A stretch of 64,000 nt of DNA from Burkholderiales bacterium (lineage in GTDB: Bacteria; Pseudomonadota; Gammaproteobacteria; Burkholderiales; Burkholderiaceae_C), in NCBI GenBank assembly GCA_028868305.1, contig JAGWUS010000010.1, positions 1-64,000 on the forward strand, read 5' to 3'. Positions 8,617 to 19,222 of this stretch are shown piece after piece (positions within the stretch are counted from its first letter, which is position 1; every line of letters begins with the position of its first letter). Under the pieces are notes generated by a model. The model was not told the DNA's origin. It saw nothing but the letters and a program-made list of their open reading frames with translations, and did no database searches. The position numbers and the translations under genes are program-made.

Positions 8617-10374
8617 ATGGAACACATCGGCAACGATGCTGCGTCTCCGGACGAATCAAGTGAATGGCACTCCATCGATTGGAAGGCGGTCATGCAGTTC
8701 GTAGGAAAGGCGCAGATGCGCATAGCGCAGGCAGAAACGGAGAAGGATTTCCGACGGGTCGCAAGACTCACACGGAGCCTGATCCGATCCTGGCAAGCCA
8801 AGGCATTGGCCGTCAGGAAAGTAACGGAAAACCAAGGGAAGCGAACGAGTGGCATCGATTGCGTCCTATGGGATACGCCAACAAAGAAATGGAATGCGAT
8901 TGGTTGTCTGAACACCAATGGGTATCGGGCTCGCCCCCTACGGCGGGTCTATATCCCAAAGGCTAACGGGAAGGAAAGGCCCTTGGGCATACCGACCATG
9001 AAAGACAGAGCGATGCAGGCACTCCACCTGCTGGCGCTGGAACCCGCTGTGGAATGTGCGTCCGATCCGAACTCGTATGGGTTTCGGAAAGGACGATCAA
9101 CACATGATGCGCGGAGCCAGCTCTTTGGGTCTTTATCCATGAAAGCCTCGGCCGAATGGGTATTAGACGCAGATATCTCTGGGTTCTTTGACAACATCAA
9201 CCACAAATGGTTGCTGAACCACGTCCACATGGACAAGGTGACGCTGCGGAAGTGGTTGAAATCTGGAGTGGTTGACGCGGGTCAACTCCAGCGCACGGAT
9301 GATGGCACGCCGCAGGGCGGCATCATCTCACCGACGTTAGCGAACATCACCTTGAACGGGTTGGAGGTCGAACTCTTGAATTTCCTTCGGGAAAAGATGG
9401 GGATCGCTCTGGCCAGAAAAGGTAAGGTGCACTTGGTCCGGTACGCAGATGACTTTGTGGTGACCGGCAGCTCAAAAGAGTTGCTTGAAACTGTGGTTCA
9501 ACCTTGGATTGTTGAGTTCTTGCGCAAGCGGGGACTGACTCTGTCCGAGGAAAAGACGCGCATTGTGCATATCGATCAGGGATTTGATTTTCTAGGGTGG
9601 AACTTCCGTAAATACGGGGGCAAGCTACTCATCAAGCCGAACCAGAAAAACGTGAAAGCGTTTTACGGCAAGGTGAAGAAGATCATCGCCACATCGCAAT
9701 CAAAGGTTCCTGTAGAAACGCTGATAAAGCGCCTGAATCCAGTCCTTCAAGGCTGGGCTCAGTACCACAAAGGGACGGTCGCAAAGCAGACCTTCAGCAA
9801 AACCGACCGCCTGATTTACTGGCGATTGATGCGTTGGGGTCTGCGGACGCATCCGCGCAAGACGACAAAATGGGTGTATCACCACTACTGGAAGCAGTGT
9901 GGTTCACGCAAACAGTTTGCCGGATTGCAGGATGACCCGTTTGGGGGTGTGGAAAGGATACCGCTACCGCTGTATCGCCTCTCGGATATGAAAATTGTTC
10001 GCCACATCAAAGTGAAGGGGGATTACAACCCGTTCCACCCCGATTGGGTTGCCTATGGAGAGAAACTGCGTGTGCAACGGATGGGTGAAACCATCTGGAG
10101 TGCGCAAAGGGCCTCGCTGTGGTTCGACCAAGGTGGTAAATGCGCTCTCTGTGAGCAAGAAATAGGCATGGCTGATGAAAACATGGACGACCACCATATC
10201 GTCTATCGGCAGCTAGGTGGGAGTGATGCTCTCTCCAATCGGGTGCTGTTACACCCGATCTGTCACAGGCGTGTCCACGCCCTAGGTTTGAAGGTTATCA
10301 AGCCGGTCCCCAGTACGGGGGACTTTAATCTGGCAAAGCAGCCGAAGGTTATGCAACCTGATGACGCTGTGTAG
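8617..10374 (+). CDS. ltrA: Group II intron reverse transcriptase/maturase with HNH endonuclease
   Basis: The 585-aa intron-encoded protein carries out splicing (maturase) and target-primed reverse transcription. RT motifs run from [16 protein letters not shown] (about residue 111) through [11 protein letters not shown] (183-193), TPQGGIISP (231) and the catalytic YADD (276-279). A maturase domain X follows (about 360-440). The C-terminal HNH nuclease has CALC (509-512), DDHH (524-527), N541 and CHRRVH (549-554); all key residues are present. GGAG precedes the ATG. The frame is intact, so the intron may be mobile. It is probably of the chloroplast-like (CL) class, by recall of motif style only. 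Confidence 0.95.
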   Translation: MEHIGNDAASPDESSEWHSIDWKAVMQFVGKAQMRIAQAETEKDFRRVARLTRSLIRSWQAKALAVRKVTENQGKRTSGIDCVLWDTPTKKWNAIGCLNTNGYRARPLRRVYIPKANGKERPLGIPTMKDRAMQALHLLALEPAVECASDPNSYGFRKGRSTHDARSQLFGSLSMKASAEWVLDADISGFFDNINHKWLLNHVHMDKVTLRKWLKSGVVDAGQLQRTDDGTPQGGIISPTLANITLNGLEVELLNFLREKMGIALARKGKVHLVRYADDFVVTGSSKELLETVVQPWIVEFLRKRGLTLSEEKTRIVHIDQGFDFLGWNFRKYGGKLLIKPNQKNVKAFYGKVKKIIATSQSKVPVETLIKRLNPVLQGWAQYHKGTVAKQTFSKTDRLIYWRLMRWGLRTHPRKTTKWVYHHYWKQCGSRKQFAGLQDDPFGGVERIPLPLYRLSDMKIVRHIKVKGDYNPFHPDWVAYGEKLRVQRMGETIWSAQRASLWFDQGGKCALCEQEIGMADENMDDHHIVYRQLGGSDALSNRVLLHPICHRRVHALGLKVIKPVPSTGDFNLAKQPKVMQPDDAV

Positions 10375-11520
<1,146 letters not shown>

Positions 11521-11551
11521 CTTATTTATCCCAAACCCTGGTACGGCCGCG

Positions 11552-12667
11552 ATGCGCATCTTTCACATCCAGAACACCAGCGTCACCGAAAGCGCGGCCC
11601 TTGGTGCACTGACCGCTGGCGGCCCCCTCGCCCAAGGCTACCTGTGGGTGGCCTGTGCGCGGGAAGAATTTGAAACCCAGTTGGCCCAGATCCAGGCCAT
11701 GCTGCTGGCACAGGGTGGCAATGCCCTGCTGGACCTGCACATCTCGGATTTGCTGAACCAGCAGTTGCCCTCGCACTACGACTTTACCTCCCAGTACGAC
11801 CTGCTGGTGTTCCGGCGCCTCGCAGCCGCCAGCAGCGCCATTTCGGGTACCAGCGCAGACGGGACCCGTGTGACGGCCAAAGGCGGCCCGCCCATTTTGC
11901 GGCGCATCGACACCAGCCCGGTAGGCTTCGCGGTGTTTGACCGCGTGCTGCTCACCGTGCACCCTGCGGACTGCGCCGCGCGCGAAGCCTACGCTGCCAG
12001 GCTGTTGCAGGCGGCAAGCGCCGAATCGCGTGCAGCCGGCACCCGATTGCCCGCTAGCCCGGCTGACCTGATGCTGCGCATTGTCAACCAGATGGTGGAT
12101 GGCTACCTTGCGCTGCGCCGCGAACTGACCCACCAGTTTGACCATTGGCAGGCAGAGTTGCTGAATCCCAAAACCCGCTTCAACAACTGGTCTCGCGTAC
12201 TCGACGCACGGCTGGCCTTGCACCAGCTCGATGAAATTTGTGAAGAGCAGCGCACCAGCATTCAGGACTGGATTGAGGCCATCAAAACCTGGCCGGATGC
12301 GAAGGACCGCACGGAGGCCCGGGAACAAGAACTACTGCAGGTGCGCAGCCGCGACGTGCTGGAACATATCGAGCGTGTGGTTCACCATGTGCGCCGCCTG
12401 GAGCAGAGCGCTGAAACTGCGGTGCAGATGCATTTCAACGCGCAAAGCCACCGCACCAACGAAATCATGCGCACGCTCACAGCGCTGACCGCCATCTTTT
12501 TGCCTCTGAACCTGATTGCCGGCATCTTTGGCATGAACTTTGAGTTCATACCGCTGCTGCATATTCAAAACGGTTTCTGGTGGGCCATGGGTGGCATGGC
12601 CGTGATTTCGGTTGGCCTGGCCCTCTTCTTCTGGCGCAAGCGCTACATCGCCCGCGCTGATCACTGA
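11552..12667 (+). CDS. corA: CorA family Mg2+/Co2+ transporter
   Basis: The 371-aa protein has the CorA layout: a long cytoplasmic N-terminal domain with coiled helices (LEHIERVVHHVRRLEQS), then two C-terminal membrane helices. The GMN signature lies at residues 327-329, directly after helix 1, with a basic tail (WRKRYIAR). CorA forms a homopentameric channel for Mg2+. The ATG at 11552 is the first that gives the family N-terminus (MRIFHIQN); the frame is open upstream through the repeat. No Shine-Dalgarno is obvious. Confidence 0.9.
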   Translation: MRIFHIQNTSVTESAALGALTAGGPLAQGYLWVACAREEFETQLAQIQAMLLAQGGNALLDLHISDLLNQQLPSHYDFTSQYDLLVFRRLAAASSAISGTSADGTRVTAKGGPPILRRIDTSPVGFAVFDRVLLTVHPADCAAREAYAARLLQAASAESRAAGTRLPASPADLMLRIVNQMVDGYLALRRELTHQFDHWQAELLNPKTRFNNWSRVLDARLALHQLDEICEEQRTSIQDWIEAIKTWPDAKDRTEAREQELLQVRSRDVLEHIERVVHHVRRLEQSAETAVQMHFNAQSHRTNEIMRTLTALTAIFLPLNLIAGIFGMNFEFIPLLHIQNGFWWAMGGMAVISVGLALFFWRKRYIARADH

Positions 12668-12773
12668 AGACACGTTGCCCTAAGGCGCCGGCAAGCCAAA
12701 CAGCCCCGCGCCAGTACTCTGCACAAGCGGGCCAGAGGTGTTGTGTGCAAAACACCGATAGCCCATGGCTTTT

Positions 12774-13457
12774 TTAGCCCAGATGCTTCTGGAAAAACGC
12801 CAGGGTGCGCTCACGCGCCAGCGCTGCAGACACAGCATCAAAAGCGGCACGATGGTCGCAGTTGAAGCCATGGTTGGCGGCGTAAATATAGGCTTCCACT
12901 TCGGGGTGGGCCTTGCGAAAAGCGTCCACACCCTCCATAGGAATCCAGTGGTCCCGGTCACTGAAGTGCGCCAGTACCGGACAGCGCGGGGTCCGCGCCA
13001 GTTCCGCCTCGGTGGTGATGCCGCCACCGTAGTACGGCACCGCAGCAGTCACGCCTTGCAACATGCAGGCGCTTCTCCAGGTCAGCAGGCCGCCCCAGCA
13101 GTACCCGACCACCCCTACCTTGCCGGCCCTGGAGGCATAGTCAATAGCCGCCTGGATGTCCTGCAGCACGCCGGGAGCGGGCAAAGCCTCCACCGCGGCC
13201 TTGAGGCCCACGCCTGCGGTCATATCGTCCTGGGTATAGCCCAGCTCCACATCGGCCTGCACCCGGTGAAAGGTGCTGGGCGCCACGGCCAGATAACCCG
13301 CCACAGCGTAGCCGTCGGCCACAGCGCGGATGTGGGCGTTGACACCAAAAATCTCCTGCACTACCACCACGGCGCCCCTGGGCGTACTCGCAGGCTGCGC
13401 CACGTAGGCGGGAATGTGCTGGCCATCGGCCGCGGCGAGCTGTATCCAAGTTCCCAT
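12774..13457 (-). CDS. Dienelactone hydrolase family protein
   Basis: The 227-aa alpha/beta hydrolase has the dienelactone hydrolase triad: Cys120 in GYCWGG, an Asp in HFSDRDHW (about 167-169) and His196 in NHGFNCD, plus Glu35 in QEIFG. Family members hydrolyse dienelactones in chloroaromatic breakdown, but many chromosomal members have other, unknown substrates. There is no signal peptide. GGAG lies before the ATG. It is followed by a Bug-type receptor gene on the same strand but separate from any aromatic catabolic cluster, so a catabolic role is not supported by context. Confidence 0.88.
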   Translation of the reverse strand: MGTWIQLAAADGQHIPAYVAQPASTPRGAVVVVQEIFGVNAHIRAVADGYAVAGYLAVAPSTFHRVQADVELGYTQDDMTAGVGLKAAVEALPAPGVLQDIQAAIDYASRAGKVGVVGYCWGGLLTWRSACMLQGVTAAVPYYGGGITTEAELARTPRCPVLAHFSDRDHWIPMEGVDAFRKAHPEVEAYIYAANHGFNCDHRAAFDAVSAALARERTLAFFQKHLG

Positions 13458-13485
13458 CGAGGTACTCCTGATCCGGGTGATTTAC

Positions 13486-14469
13486 TTACTGCGCCTGGAA
13501 ACCACTGGCCTTGATCAGCCTGGTCCACACCTGGGTATAGGCATGCTCACGTTTGGCCAGTTGGGCGGCGTCGATAAAGCCCACGGTCAGGCCCATGGCA
13601 GTCAGGCGCTCTTTGACATCGGGCATGGCCACTACTTTGGCCAGTGCATCCGAGAATTTGTCGACAAAGGCTTTGGGCGTACCGGCGGGCGCAAAAATGC
13701 CGTAGTAAGGCATGTCTTCAAAGCCACTCAGGCCCAGTTCGGCAAAAGTGGGGACATCGGGCAGAGTCGCCTGGCGGGCACCACCCAGCACCGCCACCAC
13801 GCGGATCTTGCCGGCCTTGTGGTTTTCGATGAAGTCCGGCACCGAGCCCACGCCTGCGGCAATCTGGTTGCCCAACATGTCGGCCATCATGGGCGCGCTG
13901 CCACGGTAAGGCACGGGCTGCAGGTCCAGACCATACTTCTTGCCGATCACACCCACCAGAAACTCCGGCGTGGAAGCAGGCGCGGGCACTCCGACTGTGC
14001 CTTTTCCGGCACCCTGGCTCTTGACCCAGGCCACATACTCATTGACCGACTTGACTGGCGTGCCGCCCGACATAGCCAGCGCGTTCACGAAAGTAGCAAA
14101 ACCGGCCACCGGTACAAAATCTTTGGCAGGGTCAAAGCCCGGGTTCTTCACCACCTGCGGCAGGATGGAGATGGTGTGGTCGTGCGACAAAAAGAGCGTC
14201 ATACCGTCCGGCGCTGCCGCCTTGAGGGCCTGCGCCGCCAGCTGGCCGCCCGCACCGGCCTTGTTGTCCACCACCACCGGCATGCCCAGCTGGTCCTTGA
14301 GCTTGTCAGCCAGGGTGCGGGCAATCGCATCGGTGCCCCCGCCGGGTGGAAAGCCTACCAGCAACTTCACCGGCCCCGTCTGCGCCTGCGCCCAGCCACA
14401 GGCCAGCAAGGCGCCCAGCACGGCGGTATGGCGCAAGGCGCCCACGATGCGTTGTACGGAAAACTGCAT
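13486..14469 (-). CDS. Bug-type tripartite tricarboxylate transporter receptor
   Basis: The 327-aa periplasmic binding protein has a signal peptide (cleavage after WAQA) and the Bug family core: VGFPPGGGTDAIAR near the mature N-terminus, VDNKAGAGG, and a C-terminal LGLSGFEDMPYYGIFAPAGTP. Bug proteins capture carboxylates for TctAB-type transporters, but many in Burkholderiales are orphans. No tctA or tctB is present here. The ATG at 14469 follows AGGAG by eight bases; the frame extends a little further upstream to a TTG that lies before this site and is rejected. Confidence 0.9.
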   Translation of the reverse strand: MQFSVQRIVGALRHTAVLGALLACGWAQAQTGPVKLLVGFPPGGGTDAIARTLADKLKDQLGMPVVVDNKAGAGGQLAAQALKAAAPDGMTLFLSHDHTISILPQVVKNPGFDPAKDFVPVAGFATFVNALAMSGGTPVKSVNEYVAWVKSQGAGKGTVGVPAPASTPEFLVGVIGKKYGLDLQPVPYRGSAPMMADMLGNQIAAGVGSVPDFIENHKAGKIRVVAVLGGARQATLPDVPTFAELGLSGFEDMPYYGIFAPAGTPKAFVDKFSDALAKVVAMPDVKERLTAMGLTVGFIDAAQLAKREHAYTQVWTRLIKASGFQAQ

Positions 14470-14510
14470 TGCGATCACTCCTGAATAGAACAAAAGTTAA
14501 AAAGGTAAAT

Positions 14511-15257
14511 CTAATTGCGAGCGTAGGCCAGATGGAAGCTCTGCACGCCTGAGAACTGGCCCATTTCCGCACCCAGATCGGAGATGGGAAGCATTTTCTG
14601 CCGGCTGCGCGCTACCGCCACAAAATTCCAGGTGTAAGCACCCTGCTCCAAAGCAATCACGATGGTGCCGCCCGCAATGTCATAGCCACGCGCATGGGCC
14701 ATGGCGCGCAAAGCGGCCTCTACAGGCACAAAACCCGGCAGGAATTTCAGCGTGATGGCCACGGCCTGGCGCGAAGGCAACCAACCCTCAAGCTTGGAAA
14801 CCCAGACCATGCACACGGCGCTAAGCAGGGCCAATGCCATCGCAGCAGCATACAACCCGACACCCACCAGAATGCCGATCACTGACGAGGACCACAACGA
14901 AGCCGCCGTGGTGAGACCACTGATATTGAAGCCCTCTTTCATGATGACTCCAGCACACAGAAATCCGATACCGGTGAGGATGCCCTGCACCACCCGCGAC
15001 AGATCGGCATTGGAAATAACCGCGCTGTTGACGCCGCCGTACCAGAAATGGGCGTAACCACCCATCACGGTGAGTGCCGCAGACGCCATGCACACCAGAC
15101 CGTAGGTACGCATGCCCGCCGCGCGCCCGTGGTAGGAGCGCTCATAACCCACCAGAAGACCCAGCAACAGTGCGCCCACCAGGTGCAGAAGAATGAAAAA
15201 GTTGGCCACCAACATGGGGCCAGACCAATAGGCAGCAAAGGCATCCGTTGTCAGCAT
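14511..15257 (-). CDS. MgtC/SapB family membrane protein
   Basis: The 248-aa protein has five N-terminal membrane helices with the MgtC pattern: LVGYERSYHGRAAGMRTYGLV, then GILTGIGFLCAGVIMKEG and LTTAASLWSSSVIG. A soluble C-terminal domain (about 165-248) follows. MgtC proteins are linked to growth at low Mg2+ and to virulence through inhibition of ATP synthase, although this role is unproven in most species. TATCGT lies six bases before the ATG at 15257, which supports this start over an in-frame ATG six codons upstream. Confidence 0.85.
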   Translation of the reverse strand: MLTTDAFAAYWSGPMLVANFFILLHLVGALLLGLLVGYERSYHGRAAGMRTYGLVCMASAALTVMGGYAHFWYGGVNSAVISNADLSRVVQGILTGIGFLCAGVIMKEGFNISGLTTAASLWSSSVIGILVGVGLYAAAMALALLSAVCMVWVSKLEGWLPSRQAVAITLKFLPGFVPVEAALRAMAHARGYDIAGGTIVIALEQGAYTWNFVAVARSRQKMLPISDLGAEMGQFSGVQSFHLAYARN

Positions 15258-15263
15258 AGCAGG

Positions 15264-15269
15264 ACGATA
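15264..15269 (-). promoter_or_regulatory. Leaderless-type -10 element before the MgtC-like gene
   Basis: TATCGT on the minus strand is followed by six bases and the ATG at 15257. No Shine-Dalgarno is seen. Confidence 0.4.
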
Positions 15270-15357
15270 CCGCATTTACCCTCGGTACGCGACTGGCACG
15301 AAACGCCAGCGTGGCACCCAGCAGGGATCCGGCAAATCAGCAGAGTCCACAACGCGC

Positions 15358-15363
15358 TACCAT
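15358..15363 (+). promoter_or_regulatory. Leaderless-type -10 element before the SDR gene
   Basis: TACCAT is followed by six bases (GCCCCC) and the ATG at 15370. The C-only spacer excludes a Shine-Dalgarno. Confidence 0.45.
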
Positions 15364-15369
15364 GCCCCC

Positions 15370-16116
15370 ATGAAACCCATTGTTCTGATCACCGGAGGCT
15401 CACGTGGCATTGGCGCAGCCACTGCATTGGCTGCCGCACAGGCAGGTTATGCCGTGGCCGTGAATTACCACGCCAACTCGCTGGCCGCCGATGACGTGGT
15501 GCGACAGATTCGTGCCGGCGGAGGCACTGCCATCACCGTGCAGGCGGACGTGGCCATGGAGAGCGAGATCCTGTCCATGTTCGCCAAAGTGGATGCAAAA
15601 CTCGGGCGCATCAGCGCACTGGTCAACAACGCGGGCATCGTGGACGCCACTGCCCGGGTTGATGCCATGGACTGGGCGCGGCTTAGGCGCATGTTCGACA
15701 CCAATGTGCTGGGCAGCATCGTCTGCGCACGCGAGGCGGTGCTGCGCATGAGCACCCTGCGTGGCGGCAGCGGGGGCAGCATCGTGAACCTGTCCAGTGT
15801 GGCGGCCAGGTTGGGCGGGGCAGGCCAGTATGTGGACTATGCGGCCAGCAAAGGCGCGATCGACACATTCACGATCGGTCTGGCGAAAGAAGTAGCCACC
15901 GAGGGTATCCGCGTCAATGCGGTGCGCCCGGGCATTATCGACACCGAAATCCATGCCTCCGGCGGCCTGCCCGACCGCGCTCGCGCCTTGGCTCCGATAG
16001 TTCCCATGCAGCGCCCGGGCACTGCGCAAGAAGTAGCGCAGGCCATTGTCTGGCTGATGGGACCAGAGTCCAGCTATACCACCGGCGCCCTGCTCGATGT
16101 GGGCGGCGGAAGATAA
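15370..16116 (+). CDS. Short-chain dehydrogenase/reductase (SDR)
   Basis: The 248-aa classical SDR has the nucleotide-binding GGSRGIG at residues 8-14, NNAG in ALVNNAGIVD, a catalytic Ser in VNLSSVAAR and the YAASK active site (Tyr and Lys), with a PG motif after it. The TGxxxGxG-type start reads ITGGSRGIGAA and an Asn/His after beta-2 hints at NADP preference, but this is not certain. Substrate is unknown; glucose-dehydrogenase- or 3-oxoacyl-reductase-like members look the same. marC follows 12 bases later on the same strand. Confidence 0.88.
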   Translation: MKPIVLITGGSRGIGAATALAAAQAGYAVAVNYHANSLAADDVVRQIRAGGGTAITVQADVAMESEILSMFAKVDAKLGRISALVNNAGIVDATARVDAMDWARLRRMFDTNVLGSIVCAREAVLRMSTLRGGSGGSIVNLSSVAARLGGAGQYVDYAASKGAIDTFTIGLAKEVATEGIRVNAVRPGIIDTEIHASGGLPDRARALAPIVPMQRPGTAQEVAQAIVWLMGPESSYTTGALLDVGGGR

Positions 16117-16128
16117 GGAAATCACCCC

Positions 16129-16761
16129 ATGGACCTCAAACCGCTGGTCACCCTGCTGGCCATCGTCAACCCACTGGCCATCGTGCCCTTTTTCATTCAC
16201 TACACCCAGGGGTTCAGCCGCGAACAGCGCCGCAAGACGGTACTGATCTCGTCATTCAGCGGCTTCGTGGTGATTGCAGTGAGCGCATTGGCGGGGCTGC
16301 AAATTCTGGAGTTCTTTGGCATTTCGCTGGCCAGCTTTCAGGTGGGCGGAGGCATGTTGCTGCTGACCTCGGCCCTCAACATGCTCAACGCCCAGCCCGC
16401 TGAAGCCAAAAGCAATACCCACGAATATGAAGATGGCGCCGAAAAGGCCGCCATGGGGGCCAGCATTGCCGTGGTGCCACTCACCATTCCCCTGCTGACC
16501 GGGCCTGCCACCATGTCCACAGTCGTGATCTATGCAGATAAAGCGAAAACCTTTCTGCAGCTTGGCACGCTGGTGGGCTACGGCGTGGTGGTGGCACTGG
16601 CTACTGCGCTGTGCTTCTCTCTGGCACAGCCGATTGCACGCGCACTGGGCAAGACCGGCATCAATGTCATGACCCGTCTGATGGGACTGATTCTTGCGGC
16701 ACTGGCGGTGGAGGTGATGTCCGACGGGCTGACCAAGCTGTTCCCCGCTCTGGGACACTGA
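16129..16761 (+). CDS. MarC family integral membrane protein
   Basis: The 210-aa protein has six predicted helices in the MarC arrangement, with AIVNPLAIVPFF near the N-terminus, a cytoplasmic loop rich in E/K/D around residue 100, and VPLTIPLLTGPATMS. MarC was once thought to act in multiple antibiotic resistance, but this was not upheld; the family function is unknown. AAGGAAAT precedes the ATG. The gene is convergent with the lipoprotein gene that ends at 16768. Confidence 0.88.
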   Translation: MDLKPLVTLLAIVNPLAIVPFFIHYTQGFSREQRRKTVLISSFSGFVVIAVSALAGLQILEFFGISLASFQVGGGMLLLTSALNMLNAQPAEAKSNTHEYEDGAEKAAMGASIAVVPLTIPLLTGPATMSTVVIYADKAKTFLQLGTLVGYGVVVALATALCFSLAQPIARALGKTGINVMTRLMGLILAALAVEVMSDGLTKLFPALGH

Positions 16762-16767
16762 AGACGC

Positions 16768-17421
16768 TTACGGGTACTGCCGCACCCATTGGTCGATGTC
16801 GGCAATCACCGCATCGGTCGCAGCGGTCAGTGCCCGCACACCGCCCGCCGCATCAGCACTCGCACTGTCGTGCTGCACCACAAAGCTGCGCTGTGCCAGC
16901 ACCCGCTCACTGCCACCACGACCCTGGCTGAGGGTTGCACGCAGACGCAGCAGCCCGCGACTCTTCTCCGGTGTTTCAAACAGCTGACTGAACTCTTCCA
17001 GGGCAATCCGCAGCGTAGGCGCTGGTACCGCGGCAATCACACCCTCGCCCGGCTGCAACACCACCCGCTGCTGCCCCAGGGCTTCACGCAGACGCTGGCG
17101 TAGCAGCTGCGCTGGCGGCATGCTCCAGCGCGCCTGCGCGTAGGGTCGCAGCTGCTGGGCATCGCTGTACTCCAGCCGGTACAGCACCGCCGTGCTGTCC
17201 AGCGATGCCGGGGCCTCCACGTCTGCCAGCATGAGCGCCGGTAAACCCGCAGCCGGGCTGGCGCCAGCCGCACTGACCGCACCCGGGCCAAAGTCGTACA
17301 CCACCGGACGCGGCGCCGGCTGCATGACGCCACAGCCCGCCAGACCTCCGGCTACCAAGCAATAAAGCACTACAGCCCGCATGGAACATGCACAAACAGC
17401 TATCATTTTTATAGTATTCAT
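16768..17421 (-). CDS. ABC-type lipid transport auxiliary lipoprotein (PqiC/LptC-like YmbA family)
   Basis: The 217-aa protein has a lipobox (GGLAGC, Cys30 from the ATG at 17421) and the periplasmic domain of the ABC transport auxiliary component family: VYDFGPG, YRLEYSDAQQLRPYAQARW, then LRIALEEFSQLF. Such lipoproteins partner with Mce-type proteins. It is the last gene of the four-gene cluster, 10 bases after the MCE gene. The start is ambiguous: 17421 is coupled to the upstream gene, but a repeat element covers 17361-17417, and the ATG at 17382 would give a shorter signal (MRAVVLYCLVAGGLAGC) with a better n-region. Confidence 0.8.
   Translation of the reverse strand: MNTIKMIAVCACSMRAVVLYCLVAGGLAGCGVMQPAPRPVVYDFGPGAVSAAGASPAAGLPALMLADVEAPASLDSTAVLYRLEYSDAQQLRPYAQARWSMPPAQLLRQRLREALGQQRVVLQPGEGVIAAVPAPTLRIALEEFSQLFETPEKSRGLLRLRATLSQGRGGSERVLAQRSFVVQHDSASADAAGGVRALTAATDAVIADIDQWVRQYP
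17361..17417 (-). repeat. Dispersed ~58-bp repeat, copy 2 (start of the lipoprotein gene)
   Basis: On the minus strand the element reads CTATAAAAATGATAGCTG, then TTTGTGCATG and CGGGCTGTAG, matching the repeat order. It overlaps the first 20 codons of the lipoprotein gene and probably added part of its N-terminus. Confidence 0.65.
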
Positions 17422-17431
17422 GGCGATGAAC

Positions 17432-18427
17432 TCAGCGACGCGGAGGCACTACAAAGCCGGACTCCCCCGGCCCGGGCTGGGCCGCCCCTTTGCCCAGTAT
17501 CAGCGATTGGGGAGATTCACTCACCGTATCGGCCACGCGCCCCAGCTGGCGGGCGGTGCGTGCCGTGTCGTCGGCGGTGCGGTTGAGGCGCGGTACCAGA
17601 GTGGCGTTCATGAGCTGCCCGGTGGCCGTCAGCGCCTCGGTGCTCTGAGCGATGCGGTCCAGCGTTCCACCGGGCCCGTTCATGCGGGCAGAGAGCTGCT
17701 TGAATTCGGTGGCCGAAGTCTTGACGGCTTCGGCCGTATCGACCAGCCGCTCCGAAGTGGCCTTGACACTCTGAAGCGTGGCTTCCGCCTGGGCGACCAC
17801 CCGGGGCAGGTTCATGGCTTCGTCACCGGGGCGGGTCGCCAGCATCTGGTCGGCGCGCTGTGAGAGCTGGTGGATGCTGGCCGCCGCCTGGCCCAGGTTG
17901 GTAATGGCGGCCATCAGGGCTTTCTGGTTCTCGGCGGCCAGCAGGGCATTGGCACGTCCGCTGGCTTGCTCCAGCTGGTCCAGCAGTAGACCGCCCTGCG
18001 CCGTAAAACGCGACACCATACCCGGGCGCATCGGTATGCGGGCCACCTGGGTCTTGCTGGTGGCCAGTGGCTGGGTGGATTCGCCCGCATCATCGAGCTG
18101 GACGAAAGCCAGACCCGTCACACCCTGAAAACCCAGGGTAGCGAAGGTCGAGGTGGTGATGGGGGCTCTGTCATTGACAGCGATGCGCACCAGCACACTG
18201 CCTGCACTTTGGGCATCCAGTTCAATGGCCGTTACGCGCCCCACCAGCACGCCCTTGTAGCGTACGCCAGCCTGGGGTTGCAGGCCGGTTACACCGTCGC
18301 GACTGGCTATTTCATACACACGTTGCTCGGACGTGTCGCGCATCAGCCAGACCGCCAGTCCGACCAGCAGCGCAGCCAGCGCCAGAACAAAGGCTCCGGC
18401 GGCGATGGCATGGGATTTGTTTTCCAT
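17432..18427 (-). CDS. MCE/MlaD domain lipid-transport protein
   Basis: The 331-aa protein has a single N-terminal membrane helix (residues 9-29), a MCE domain (about 37-115, with GVRYKGVLVGRVTAIEL and TLGFQGVTGLAFVQL), and a long helical periplasmic part rich in Ala, Gln and Leu. MCE proteins form hexameric rings that carry lipid across the periplasm. It lies between the ATPase gene and the lipoprotein gene. The architecture resembles the Mce proteins of PqiB/YebT-related and Mla systems; a single MCE domain suggests a short conduit. Confidence 0.88.
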   Translation of the reverse strand: MENKSHAIAAGAFVLALAALLVGLAVWLMRDTSEQRVYEIASRDGVTGLQPQAGVRYKGVLVGRVTAIELDAQSAGSVLVRIAVNDRAPITTSTFATLGFQGVTGLAFVQLDDAGESTQPLATSKTQVARIPMRPGMVSRFTAQGGLLLDQLEQASGRANALLAAENQKALMAAITNLGQAAASIHQLSQRADQMLATRPGDEAMNLPRVVAQAEATLQSVKATSERLVDTAEAVKTSATEFKQLSARMNGPGGTLDRIAQSTEALTATGQLMNATLVPRLNRTADDTARTARQLGRVADTVSESPQSLILGKGAAQPGPGESGFVVPPRR

Positions 18428-18439
18428 AAGGTTCTCTTT

Positions 18440-19222
18440 CTACACGCCCTGGGGGGAATCGTGCAACAGCGCCATGGCACGGTGTCCCCGGTCACCCAGG
18501 AAGAAGGCACGCACAAACGGATGGGGGAATGCGATCACCTCACGCGGCGGCGCGTTGACGATGACACGTTTCTCCGCGACAACGGCAATGCGGGTGCTGA
18601 GCTCGTAAATCGTGTCCAGATCGTGGGTCACCATCACCACCGTGAGGCCCAGCTCCTGGTGCAGCGAACGCAACAATTCACAAAAAGCATCTGACAGATC
18701 GGGGTCCAGACCGGCGGTAGGCTCATCCAGCAAAAGCAGCGGAGGGTCCATGATCAGGGCCCGCGCCAGGGCCACGCGCTTGACCATGCCGCCTGACAGG
18801 TCCGCTGGCATCTTGTGCGCCTGAGAGGGATCCAGACCCACCATCTGCAGCTTGACCATAGCCGCGTCACGCACCAGATCTGGCGGCAGGGTACGCAGCT
18901 CGCGCAGGGGAAATGCGATGTTCTCCAGCACGGTAAAGGCCGAGAACAGTGCGCCATGCTGAAACAGCATGCCAACCCTGCTGGCTGCACCGCTGCGCCC
19001 AAGCTCGGCGGCCGGCCGGTCTAGCACCGTGACACTGCCGCGCGTGGGAGTCTCCAGCCCCAGCATCTGCCGCAACAGCACGGTTTTGCCACTGCCGGAG
19101 CCCCCCACCAGTGACAGAAATTCGCCACGCTCGATGGTCAGGTCCAGATCCTTGTGGATGATCGATTCGACGCCGTTGGTGCGGAAGGTCGACCACAGTT
19201 TGTCAATCTGTACAGCGCTCAT
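18440..19222 (-). CDS. ABC transporter ATPase, MlaF-like
   Basis: The 260-aa ATPase has Walker A GGSGSGKT (residues 39-46), the signature LSGGM, Walker B LLLLDEPTAGLDP and a switch His in VTHDLD. The PTAGLDP and LSGGMVKRVALARAL segments are close to the MlaF family. The start codon overlaps the stop of the permease gene by four bases (ATGA), so translation is coupled. It energises the lipid transporter encoded by its neighbours. Confidence 0.9.
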   Translation of the reverse strand: MSAVQIDKLWSTFRTNGVESIIHKDLDLTIERGEFLSLVGGSGSGKTVLLRQMLGLETPTRGSVTVLDRPAAELGRSGAASRVGMLFQHGALFSAFTVLENIAFPLRELRTLPPDLVRDAAMVKLQMVGLDPSQAHKMPADLSGGMVKRVALARALIMDPPLLLLDEPTAGLDPDLSDAFCELLRSLHQELGLTVVMVTHDLDTIYELSTRIAVVAEKRVIVNAPPREVIAFPHPFVRAFFLGDRGHRAMALLHDSPQGV